Shown here: positions 14,035 to 23,961 of the stretch, one piece after another
How positions within the stretch are numbered: position 1 is the stretch's first letter
Layout: each line of letters opens with the position of its first letter
Source: Spizellomyces punctatus DAOM BR117
Taxonomy: Eukaryota > Chytridiomycota > Chytridiomycetes > Spizellomycetales > Spizellomycetaceae
Assembly (NCBI RefSeq): GCF_000182565.1
Contig: NW_015971541.1
Location: 62,001 to 126,000 of the forward strand
Direction: 5' to 3'
DNA length: 64,000 bases
Made by a program: the position numbers and the translations under genes
Notes under the pieces: generated by a model
Told to the model about the DNA's origin: nothing
Databases searched by the model: none
Seen by the model: only the letters and a program-made list of their open reading frames with translations

Positions 14035-15093
14035 ATGTGCACGAAAAACAGAATATACCTTGACCCAGCTCAATTGCTCGACGTGGTAGACATTGAAGAC
14101 GACATAGAATATGCGGTGCCTCCGTGGCCAGGAGATAGGAAGATGTTTTCTGGGGGTCAAGCCGAGATAGAATTGGTAGTCGACGGGCAGTCTAATGAGG
14201 CTACAAGAAGATCCTTGCACGCGGGGTTTGCAGGCGCCATTGTGGATCCTTATACATCCACAAACTACTGCCGAAGCGAGATGAACCTTTTTCAGGCTGT
14301 GTCGGGGATGAAACACATGCCTAAATATCTTGGATCGGCGCAAAAGAAGCGCAAGCTATATGTGTATTACGAGCCGTGGTATTCTCACACTCTGCGAGAC
14401 TGGATCAATCAACCAAAAAGCATTACGAACCCCTTCACACGGGAAGAACTACGAAAAACCGGCGCCCAGTTCATGGTATGCTTGGCATCCACTTTGCATA
14501 ACCTTCACGCTGTCAAACCACAAATAGAGCATCACGACATCAAACCAGAAAACATTTGCATTACCCCCAGTGGCGACATCATGTTTGTAGATTTCGGTGT
14601 CGGCCGCCTATGCACGCTCCAGGCTATACGGGAGAGTTATGTCGGCACGGAAACCTACATGGCACCAGAAACTTACGCAAAAGGTCCACACACCAAAAGG
14701 GCCGAAATGTTCTCCTTGGGGGCAGTTTTTGCGGAGATTTTAGTGATGATGGCGGGTTGCCAAGTTGAACACGGTTTACATGTCTTAATGCGGAAAAAGC
14801 CATATTGCATGGCGTTGAGAAAGGTTCAACGATGCATCGAAGACCTCAAGCGGCGACGTCCTGACATCAAGGAGCTTGCTGATATTGTCGTCCGGATGTT
14901 GTCTACAAACCCTTCGAATCGGCCAACCGCGTGGGAGGTTCACAAGGAGTTGCTGAAGCTGGGGATCTATAAATGTTGCAACGAACCCAAAGCAGATGAG
15001 TTGGAGTATGAGGACTCATACCCGATATCCAGCAGTCCTAAGTTGGAAGATTGTTTATTCAAACTACCGGGCTTGAGTGAAGGTGAGGGTTAA
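14035..15093 (+). CDS. atypical protein kinase-like protein, 352 aa, single exon
   Basis: The C-lobe is clearly that of a protein kinase. The catalytic loop reads HHDIKPENI (HRD changed to HHD, with Asp, Lys and Asn kept). The Mg-binding motif is DFGVGR, the P+1/APE region is GTETYMAPE, and the helix-F region is MFSLGAVFAEI. The N-lobe is degenerate. No glycine-rich loop is recognisable. Where the beta3 lysine should be the chain reads GFAGAIVDP, although a helix-C glutamate (RSEMNLF) is present. It may be a kinase with a displaced lysine or a pseudokinase. The intronless structure differs from most neighbours. Substrate and pathway are unknown. The short region downstream shows no second domain. 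Confidence 0.75.
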   Translation: MCTKNRIYLDPAQLLDVVDIEDDIEYAVPPWPGDRKMFSGGQAEIELVVDGQSNEATRRSLHAGFAGAIVDPYTSTNYCRSEMNLFQAVSGMKHMPKYLGSAQKKRKLYVYYEPWYSHTLRDWINQPKSITNPFTREELRKTGAQFMVCLASTLHNLHAVKPQIEHHDIKPENICITPSGDIMFVDFGVGRLCTLQAIRESYVGTETYMAPETYAKGPHTKRAEMFSLGAVFAEILVMMAGCQVEHGLHVLMRKKPYCMALRKVQRCIEDLKRRRPDIKELADIVVRMLSTNPSNRPTAWEVHKELLKLGIYKCCNEPKADELEYEDSYPISSSPKLEDCLFKLPGLSEGEG

Positions 15094-15764
15094 TGGTGTA
15101 TTCAATATTTTATTGTATCCCATTGCGGATCAGTGATAAGCGATCTGATCTCTGTGACCAAGCGTTCAATGGGATCAGCAAGTGAAGCAACCGCTATAGC
15201 AAACGGTGATCGTATGTCCTTAATGACCGCCGGGGGTGTTTGCAGCATTGCCTCGACTGGAACGGGTTCTGGAATCGTTTCTGGTCATTTTGCCCAGCAA
15301 TATTAAATGTTGCCCTTTGCAACACAAAACAAAACAGATGGGCTGAATGTGGCCCTCAACATATGTTGATTAAAAACAGCAGTTGAACTTGAAGTCCCAA
15401 TGCGTATTTTTAGTATTTGTGCAGGCGGCGCGTATGGAGCTGTCATTCATATTAGGCTGCTTCCGGTTAGACCCTTCTTGGTCGCTTGACCGTACACTTA
15501 TGCTCTGCATCGTCCACGCGAATCAAATGATATATAGCTTCCGATTCTGCAATTTTGCCCATTTTACTTTTCCCTAGCAGCAAGACATCACTGGGTCCGG
15601 CGCCTTAACGTCGCGATCTGTCAACATTGTGGAGCACTTGTTATTTACCAAGGCAATGTGCCCCAGGAGAATGAGGGTCATGTAATTCTGCTCGCGTTTA
15701 AAGGGCAACCCCAGCATTTCGGGAGTGAAGTCCAGGTTGTTGGTTTCTCGACTCGCACTCTACA
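15094..15764. other. intergenic
   Basis: Holds one minus-strand open frame of about 48 codons (15102-15248) with a coding-like, proline- and isoleucine-rich sequence but no recognisable family. It could be a gene remnant. Otherwise nothing is seen. Confidence 0.3.
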
Positions 15765-17044
15765 ATGTCCTGCGAACCACTAGATCTCTTTCATATTGCT
15801 CCCACCTCAATCGTCAATGATTGGTACATCACCAACGAATGTGGCAATTCCTACGCTCGTGTCGCCCTATACAGTGTGAATCTAATCATATTCGGCGGGT
15901 CAACAGTAGTCGCCATTGCTCTGATCCCGTTCAATTTACGAGAAAATAGGAATTGGTTTAGGACAGATATCGCACGGGTGTTGCTGACCAGCCTTGCCAT
16001 CTCCATAGGTGAGTCGGTTCTACGATGAGTTACTGCTCTTGAGAAAACTCACCGGTCACTATCATGAAGCGTACACCCTTACGTACCTGGCTGTGCTACT
16101 TCAGCTTCCAGCTAGCATTAGTATAATATGCTGGTGAGGACAAGCTACGCTACTTTGAGTATTAGGGTTAGGGTTATAAGTATTCACATAAATTGATCCG
16201 TGTAGGTGGCTTGCCTTCAACATCGGAAATGCTTTTCAATTGTCCATTGCATATGTTTGGATCGTACCGATTCGGTCCTGCAAGTACTTCGACTCGGAGG
16301 ACCAAAACTTTGTCAACCGTTTTCTTTTAAGCCTCCAATACGTACGATTTCTCATTTTCGCCAGCTCCATCGTCTTCAACATTATCGTCGTTTCCTTTCA
16401 TGTATCTTACTACAATGCTGGCAATGCAAGAATGGTTTTCGTAACCCATACCATTTTCAATGCTGGAGCTCTGGGAGTTGTCATAGCCTTTGCCTCATTA
16501 TTTGTTTTTTCGTGCAAACGCCTACGAACGGTGCTACAGAAAAACTTGGACGATACGCAATATTTAGGTGGAGGATCGTTGCCGCAGCATAAGCTCCATT
16601 TGCAAAACCTGATTATCTTGGTAGGACATGTGTTCCGACGACTGCTCTGACTGAAACCGAGTCTGTTCTCATCACCTTGGTGTGTCTCGTAGCTAACGAA
16701 GAGCATCAAAATAACAATTACATCCGCTGCATTAGTGGCAATCACTCAGCTGATCATTTTGGTGTGGGCGATCGTTGCTCGCTCTCCCGGCGGGATGAAT
16801 GGCGTTGTGTACGTATATGCGATTCGATCAATGGCTGTCGCAGGGTCTATTGTGCCAGGTGAAAGGTGGCTTCATACTGTCTGTCGCTGCATGCTATCTG
16901 ATAATCTGTCCAGGCATTTATTTATATGGATACGAAAAAGTCATCGAGGCCCGTAAAACTCGGGAACTTGACCAGCAGAGTTCGGGGCAAATTGCAGCAT
17001 TACCTGACCTACGTACCCTACCAGGAAGATCTGAGGCAAAATAG
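15765..17044 (+). CDS. seven-transmembrane orphan protein, 325 aa, five exons
   Basis: Exons are 15765-16008, 16112-16133, 16206-16620, 16693-16858 and 16914-17044. All junctions are GT-AG and preserve frame. The translation has about seven hydrophobic spans: VALYSVNLIIFGGSTVVAIA, a segment spanning the exon 1-2-3 junctions, LSIAYVWIVPI, FLIFASSIVFNIIVVSF, ALGVVIAFASLFVF, ALVAITQLIILVWAIVA, and a last span before IYLYGYEKV. The C-terminal tail is short and hydrophilic. No known receptor signature was recognised. A GPCR-like receptor or another 7TM membrane protein are both possible. Exon 2 is only 22 nt and is placed by phase and by the AG/GT flanks. The second intron contains 2.5 TTAGGG units. 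Confidence 0.62.
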
Positions 17045-18275
17045 CAAGCAGTAATCACTCGAGATCCGAGATAATTACTGACGAAGATGTATCATAATCT
17101 CTAGAATTACTATTTCAACTGGTCTATTTCAGTTCACTCAAATAGTTATTTCCTGTATATTCCGCTCAGGGTGCTCCAAGATGTATCTAGTACTCGACGG
17201 AACATGTCCATCAATGCGCCCCGTGAAAAACTGGGCAGGAAACGAGATAGATGGATAATGACAGGGGTCATACTTTGGAAGGTCCACTGTGGAAGGGTGT
17301 TTACTGGATTTCGTACTGCGCGCACCAGGTAGTGGTGAGCAGAGGTGGTGCAGTTTCTAAAATTGATACATTATTTTTGTAAGCAGCTTTGTGAGGTGCA
17401 CCAAAAATATTAATTACAACCTTGCAAATGTGCACGGGAAGCTAAGTGGGCGAGTGTTTACGGCCTTATAAGTGCGGACTTTTGTCCGGGTGAGAGCTAA
17501 AAACATTTCGTGTGCAGCGTCGGTTGCCAGGGACAAAGGTGCATTAGGACTCAACTCTCTTGTCTCATGAATCGTGCCAGTTTGACACACCTTTCATCTC
17601 ATTTCATCGGTCTATAGCATAGATGATATCAATTTATTACGGCGGAAAGATAGCCTGGCCAATCCTACTTGCAGAACGCTGTCCAAGAGGCAAGGCGCCC
17701 GAAATCTTCGGCACTTTCGCGCAATTGATCTGCTTCCTGAGCTGAAAAGGTCACGTTCTCCACCCAGGAAAGAGAGAGCTTTCGCAGGCTCAAGTGAGCC
17801 GTATGACAGAAATGTTTTCCCTGCCTAATTGAAATTTGGTGCAAGAAGTCGCAAAAAAAATGCAGATGGGACATCACTTTTGGCTTTTGACATCACAAGT
17901 TGACAGTTAGCTTGGTGGGTTCAGCTGTTGGCGAATATGAATGGGTGCCTGGCAAAACAACGTAGCCGTAGCGGATTCTATGAATCATATTCAATCGTCC
18001 CTCTCCAACTTGCTACCGGTAAAGATCCTTTGCCACTGCTTTCGGCTGCCATGTCCTGAGTTGCACCAGTAGTTTTGGCTTGGCTGCTGCCCTCTGATCG
18101 CGTTATACAAGTACATAGTGTGGAGGTGATTGAAAATGGCACTAGGACCCATTATTATCCGGATAATCCGGTTAGTCATATCGCATAATCAGAACCCCCT
18201 CTATCGCTCAGATTGGTGTGGCATGCATGTAATGTTTTTTTTTTTTAAACTGCGGTGAGGCGCATGCCGAAGGTC
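17045..18275. other. intergenic
   Basis: About 1.2 kb. Short open frames here look non-coding. No repeats or RNA genes were recognised. Confidence 0.4.
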
Positions 18276-18283
18276 TATAAAAG
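18276..18283 (+). promoter_or_regulatory. TATA box
   Basis: TATAAAAG is an excellent TATA match about 90 nt upstream of the ATG at 18374, with a pyrimidine-rich stretch (CTCTTCCCTCTTTCC) between them, as in many fungal promoters. It is the main reason for calling the following small gene. Confidence 0.55.
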
Positions 18284-18373
18284 GGGACCTGCTCCCTCTT
18301 CCCTCTTTCCTCTTTACCCATCCTCGACTCGAAAGCATCTGCGCAACCCTCATCGCGACTCTCAAGTCCAACC

Positions 18374-18710
18374 ATGAGAATGCAGATGTGGTGGTGCCGA
18401 GGACCTCGCCCACCTGATTACAACCAACTGGAACCAGCGCAGCCTCGGAACCAACAAAGCTGTTATTATGCTGCCACATATGTTGAGCTTGGTTGGTATG
18501 TACTGATGGCATCTCTTGTCATTCTGTCATTCATCTCGCTGACATGCATTTTTTTGTAGTCTCCAAGCCTTGTCACTGAACATCCTCTGGCTTGTGACGC
18601 TGCCCAGTCGATTCGCTCCTGGATGCAAGAGTCTGGCTTCAATGCCATCAAGAGTTCCAGATCAAGGCCTAGTAGGGACCGTGTGTGGTGGTGGGCAATT
18701 ATCCGGTTAG
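18374..18710 (+). CDS. small hypothetical protein, 90 aa, two exons
   Basis: Exons are 18374-18495 and 18560-18710, joined across a 64-nt intron with GTATGT donor and TTTTTTTGTAG acceptor. The frame is preserved and a TATA box lies upstream. The protein starts MRMQMWWCRGPRPPDYN, is rich in Gln, Pro and aromatic residues, and has a weakly hydrophobic middle (ALSLNILWLVTLP). No family is recognised. The surrounding DNA is gene-poor, so this could be a lineage-specific gene or a spurious open frame that happens to have good signals. Confidence 0.4.
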
Positions 18711-19888
18711 AACCAACCGTTACGTATTGCGTGTATAATTGCCTAGTAGTAGCTTAGCTTTTCCGAGCCGGTTGTCGCCGGTTTATTCCCTGGTGTAGTA
18801 GCTAGTGCCAGTTTCTGTCACCTCTACACTATAGTATTAATTGATGTTAGGGATACGATTTTATTGACAGCAATGGACGGAACGCCATGCCAGGTGTCCC
18901 AGCTGCAAATTTTTGTATCTCGCTGCCAAGAATTCTAGCAGAGAGGTGGCAAAACACGTAGTGTGGCTCCTTCTTAAAGGTAAAATGGTTCGTAATTACT
19001 TGTTTCTTTGTTTTATTTAGTGATGACAGAGTGAGCAAAAGCTTACGAGGTGTGTAGCTTTGTGTAGAAATTTCGCATGACAATAGAGCAAGAGTTCGTA
19101 TGTCAAAATTCATTCCATACTTTGCGGTGTTTGTTCTACGATTGGATGGCCGTCTTCTGGACGTGCATTGTAATGGCCTCCCATTTTTGTCAATATAATG
19201 GGAATTTCCAGATACTGTGTTTGGAGCAGCCTTTTGTCAATATAATGGGAGTTTTGTCTATGTTCGCAAATATGTTGCTGGATCACCTCCATTTGAACAT
19301 TATCCCTTGTCCGCAATCTCTTGTTCACTAAAGAGGGAAGCGCTTGTTGCACACTGATAAATCTTCCAATCCCAAGACAATGCCTTGATAATGCTACGCA
19401 GAAGGTGGATGCACAGGTAATTAGATGAACATGTTGGAAACAGTTTTAAGGAAATCTCATTGCATGAATATATTGTGCATTTCTATTGTGAAATTTGAAA
19501 GACTGTTGAAAATTGCGGAGCTCGTTGAGGTTCGACGTATGGAGCTTTACATGTAAACCTGGTAATACTGTCTGTCTTATGCGCGTGAGGACCTGTCACG
19601 GACCAACTAATTCAACCCAAAAAAACACTGTGACGAATACAATACGCCAATTTGTATTCAATACGCCAACTAGACCTAGCTACAAAGCAACTTACACCAA
19701 CCATGCGAAAGGCCCCTCTGCATCACTCGCTGAGAACAGCGAGCCGTGAGGCTTGGGACTCACAGAGCTGCATTAGCCCTTCGCTCGCGCCCACCATCTC
19801 AGGGCCAGACATGTCACACATGTCTGGGATCAAGTTCGATCCCATTTTGAGATGGCAGAGTGTGCTTCGGTCCGAGTTAGCGCCACTA

Positions 19889-20130
19889 TAAAAATATTAG
19901 AGAAATATCGACGATAGGAGACAGTTGAATGGCGTCTATAGTCACCTTGAAAACGAAACGAGGAACAAAAGGGCTTGTATCGTAGATGTGTTGGGGTTGT
20001 GGCGACCTTGACCATATTTCAGATGGTAGATGGTGGAAATGCTACCATAAAAATATTAGAGAAATATTGACGATAGGAGAGACAGTTGAATGGCGTTTAT
20101 AGTCACCTTGAAAACGAAATCAGGAACCAT
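19889..20130. repeat. direct repeat, about 80 bp, offset 159 bp
   Basis: Copies begin TAAAAATATTAGAGAAATAT at 19889 and 20048 and continue through GTCACCTTGAAAACGAAA, with a few substitutions and a small indel. The first copy is followed by unrelated spacer. Confidence 0.85.
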
Positions 20131-20190
20131 ATTTGTTGATGTTGAGTTTGAAGTCCAGAGATGCGCAAGTTGACGACTGCGGCATGATTA

Positions 20191-20336
20191 TCCTCCATCG
20201 CTGGATATAAACCTTGCGGCCCCTAACACGCCATAAGAATTCCATCGACCGACCCCGTCAAGATCCTCCGTCGCTGGATATAAACCTTGCGGCCCCTAAC
20301 ACGCCATAAGAATTCCATCGACCGACCCCGTCAAGA
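20191..20336. repeat. tandem duplication, 73-bp unit
   Basis: Copies 20191-20263 and 20264-20336 are nearly identical (TCCTCCATCGCTGG / TCCTCCGTCGCTGG, then ATATAAACCTTGCGG). The near identity suggests a recent event. Confidence 0.9.
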
Positions 20337-20550
20337 TCGCTGCACAACAACCCTTTACGCACAGATAGCAAGAGAGTTCGGATAAGGTCCCCCTCCCAAG
20401 ATCTTCCGACACCCGTCCTTCACATCGCTCCCTCTCGTAAAAACTCAAGGGAGGAGAGGAGAGAGGAACAAGTACATCCGACACCAAGGGACGCGAGGCT
20501 TACCAAAAGTCTCGATGCTTACTGAGGAGGTGCCAGGTACGAAGATTCAC

Positions 20551-20690
20551 GACACCAAGACAGTGAAGGCTCAGGAAAGCTACACCGCGGTCGGCATCAA
20601 CAGCGACGTCAGACACCAAGACAGTGAAGGCTCAGGAAAGCTACACCGCGGTCGGCATCAACAGCGACGTCAGACACCAAGACAGGAGAG
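20551..20690. repeat. tandem repeat, 61-bp unit, two full copies and a partial
   Basis: GACACCAAGACAG starts at 20551, 20612 and 20673. The first two units are identical as far as read. 61 is not a multiple of three, so this is unlikely to be a protein repeat. Confidence 0.9.
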
Positions 20691-21271
20691 TACGCTAAAG
20701 ATGAAAGGTCAACCAAACTAAACCGTTAACGGGACAGGTATATATGGAGCGCAGCACGACGTACTTTCTGAGCGACTGCTCGACGTGGAAAGAGACTTGG
20801 GTAAGAGCAGGGTTGAGTTCGTTGCGGTTGAGGTAGAGGTAGGTTGAGCGCAGGCCAGTCGGTGAGATGAGATGAGGGGGAAGAAACGCGTCTTGGAGGG
20901 AGATGGAACCCCTTTTATAACCCTGTCGTTGCCTGGATACGGGTGTCTGCTAACGCGTTTATCGATGAATTGGCTGTACTTACAATTGCTGTACTAGGGG
21001 AATGCGTGCGCACAACGCACTTGACAAAAGACCCAGAAAAATACAGACGATGCAGCTAATGGTTATTTTATCCACAAAAGAGCGCAACCATTAGGGTAGG
21101 GTGAGGCAATCAATTATATTGCACGACGCAAGCCGCTATATACACTTTGAGGCACATTGAGCTACACTACTTCATAGAGACGACAAGGTCATTAAATGGA
21201 GGAAAATGCTAGACTCGAGACTAAACGGGCCCGCCCGGCGCCCGAAAAAGCAGTGGGGTAAAGTTCCTCCT

Positions 21272-23853
21272 TTACGGGTTGATAATTTCCTGTGGAGTTT
21301 GACCGTACTCCGTGGTATCCGTACAATACCAGTCATTGTCGTAGCCAGCATTGAGGTCTGGGTTACCCTTCCAAATCGGGAATGCAACAGACGCAGAGAA
21401 GAAGGCAATAATGATAAGAGCGACAGTCATACCAACGTCCGCCGCTGCGCCGAAAACGTAGTTGTACTTTGCCCACCAGTCATACTTGCGCCGGTACAGA
21501 TAGAATTGGAATGTAAAGGAGACAATGAAGGTCGTCCACACGAAGTTGGAAGGCAGACCGGCTCCCCAACTTCCGTAGGAGGCAGAGAAGATGGGGAAGT
21601 TCATGAAAATCCACCAGCGGGATGGGTAATACTTGTTACCGAGCCACGGCAGAACGGGGCAGATGGCGCCAGCTAGGAAAGCCCAGTAGATGCCAGAGTA
21701 AGCGCCGCTGAAGAAGTCCTTGGGACCGATGACACCCCAAATGGCTCCCGCATTGAAGAAAAGCTTGTAACTTTGCGCAGCCCAATCACCCTTTCCAAGG
21801 CGGTCGCTTCCGTCCGGACCCCAGTTGTCGATAATCCACAAACTCATCAACGTGGCGAAGACGCCCTGCAGTAAAGTGCCGTACAGCTGAGTGAACAGCA
21901 TGTGCCATGGTGGGATGTGAAGGTAGTGACCCAGCTTCAAGTCGCTCGTCAGTTGCATAGCTTGGATCATGATGTTGTAGCCGAATGATTTGAAGCACAT
22001 CACAGTGATGGTGTGGCCCGGGAGAATAAGACCGATGATGAACTCGGTGACAACGTTCAATCCGATCTGGATGCCAGTTACCGATTGCACGATTCCGATA
22101 GGGACAATGAAGATCATGGTGATAAAGGTGGCCAGGATCACGGACCACCAAGGCATGTCAAACACAGTGAACTGTCCGACACAGAGCATACCGACAAAGA
22201 ACAGGACCGCAATGCCGACGTACACCAACTCCGGGACCTCAGGGTATGAGCGCATAAGACGGTTATGGAGATCGTTGCCCTCGCGGCCTTCGCTTTTGAT
22301 CATTTGGCGAAGTTGGCGCTTTATTTGAGGACCGTACCACAGCCAAATATGGACCAGAACAGCGCTGAGGTTGAAGAAGCTCATCACGTAGCCCATGTAA
22401 AAGTACGGTGTAATACGGAATGGACCATGAGCTTCGACAAAGGTCTGGTTGGTCGTGAAATCGGGGTTGTAAAGTTTCGACTTTGGAATAAGCTGGCCGT
22501 CCTTGTCAAACATTCCAGAGCTGTTGATGGCTTCGAATTCCCCGGGTAAGGCGCCAAAAGGAACAACATTTTGTCGTGATCCGGTGAGGATACCGGAGAA
22601 GTGCACCGCAGGAGTGACAATCCAGTTCCAGAATACTTGTGACAAAACCATTGTAGCAGCGACCCAGAAAGGAGTAGTCAACCAGGTACTGGTGATGTAT
22701 TCCCAGTCAAAGGTGAAAGTCAAGAAACCCAATCCTCGGTTGGCCGATCCCAACTGCTTTACCAACATATTCTTGCTGAAGAAGCAGAGTAAACTAACCG
22801 ATTGTAGGGCGGTGAACATGTAGAGCGGGAGCCACTGGTAGGCAAAGACGCAGGCAGCGACTATCCAGAAGAAGGTGTAACGGGACAGCTTGTACTTTGA
22901 GGCGGCGCTGGTGTTTTTGAGGAGCTCGTCATCTTTCTTGTGGTAACTGGCGAACAGAGCGAGCTGGGCAAAATTTCCGGGCCATATCATCTCTCGTGGC
23001 CACACGATAAAACGACGGAGCAGACCAGCGAACCCGAAACCCATCATCTGCGTGCAGACTACCCAGGCGAATGCGTCGATGTATTTAACCGGCTGCCTCG
23101 CGATCCATTTTTGAGAGACGACGTTGTCCATTCCATACGGGATACCGCTTGTACCACCGCCGGCGGCACTGGCAATCATGGTGATGATGACGTGCTCCTT
23201 CATGTTGAAGGGACCAGGGTTAAAAGTGAAATCGTAACGGCCAAACAGCTTGTATTTGGTGGTGGGGAGCGTGCGAGCCAGGAATAAACCCATGGGGTAG
23301 GACAAGAGCTGCATAGGTACGACAAAACACACATGAGGTAAGGATATGGAGAAACAAAAGGATGGGGAACTGGGACATTAGATGACCTAGGTCCTTACCG
23401 TGGCAATGGTGGGAGGAATGATAACGGCTACTGGCCGGAAAGCCATGATGTTGTTGGCGATACAGAGCAACAGACCAAAGAATGTGCCAAGCAGCACAGC
23501 GCGGAAACTATACAAGAAAGCGTAGAAGGCTTGAGTACCAAAGACAACCGAAATCCCTGACGGCAACAGCCATGTAAAAATGTGAGTACTTACGAGGTAA
23601 CAGGGTCTTCTGGGTTGTCTGTTTGCGGTACCACAGAGTTGATGGCTTTGGCGATGGCATCATCCGGATCCTCTTCATCGAACTCGATGTTGCCACTTTC
23701 AATCCCGCCCTTCTCGTTAGGAACGTAGGTGGGATCGTGCTTACTAGGATCATCTCGTGGCTTGGTGACAGGTTCGTCGGCGACTTTACTTTCGGTAGTA
23801 ACTTGAACGTTCTCGCCGGAACGCCGGTGAGTAAGACCCGCGTCGTCGGCCAT
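21272..23853 (-). CDS. OPT-family oligopeptide transporter, 801 aa, three exons
   Basis: Exons in coding order are 23853-23594, 23507-23399 and 23308-21272; both introns are GT-AG and in frame. The product is a polytopic plasma-membrane or vacuolar transporter of the OPT superfamily, which moves small peptides, glutathione or metal chelates by proton symport. It carries the family signature NPGPFNMKEHVIITMI, the GIPYGMDNV region and many hydrophobic spans across the large third exon, ending in a hydrophilic tail. The first exon is a charged cytosolic N-terminus (MADDAGLTHRRSGENVQ). Length is within the usual 700-900 aa. Whether it is peptide- or glutathione-specific cannot be told from sequence. 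Confidence 0.95.
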
Positions 23854-23955
23854 AGGGGAAACAACTTTTGGCGGTCGTTAGAAAAGTTGGGCGGGGGCGG
23901 AAATGAGGCTAGATAGTCACTAACGACAAGAGGGGAGGACCTCTAACGGATGCCC

Positions 23956-23961
23956 TTTATA
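23956..23961 (-). promoter_or_regulatory. TATA box of the OPT transporter
   Basis: TATAAA on the minus strand, about 100 nt upstream of the OPT start codon. Positional inference only. Confidence 0.4.

Larger units (their letters stand above)
18711..21271. other. 2.5-kb gene-poor region with tandem repeats
   Basis: No gene recognised. TTTTGTCAATATAATGGGA occurs twice (about 19184 and 19231). Two adjacent perfect hairpins occur near 19800-19845: CCAGACATGT/ACATGTCTGG with a 3-nt loop, then GGGATC/GATCCC. Three tandem duplications follow and are listed separately. Confidence 0.5.

Noticed and set aside
15102-15248. 48-codon minus-strand coding-like frame
   Set aside because: Too short, with no splice partner or family; noted only as a possible remnant.
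19796-19825. Dyad resembling a p53-family response element
   Set aside because: The palindrome is real, but the consensus fit is imperfect and p53-type factors are not expected in fungi of this kind.
18711-21271. Possible LTR retrotransposon remnant
   Set aside because: No terminal repeats, primer-binding site, gag/pol motifs or target-site duplication could be identified.
21206-23287. Plus-strand open frames opposite the OPT gene
   Set aside because: Antisense shadows of a well-supported transporter exon.
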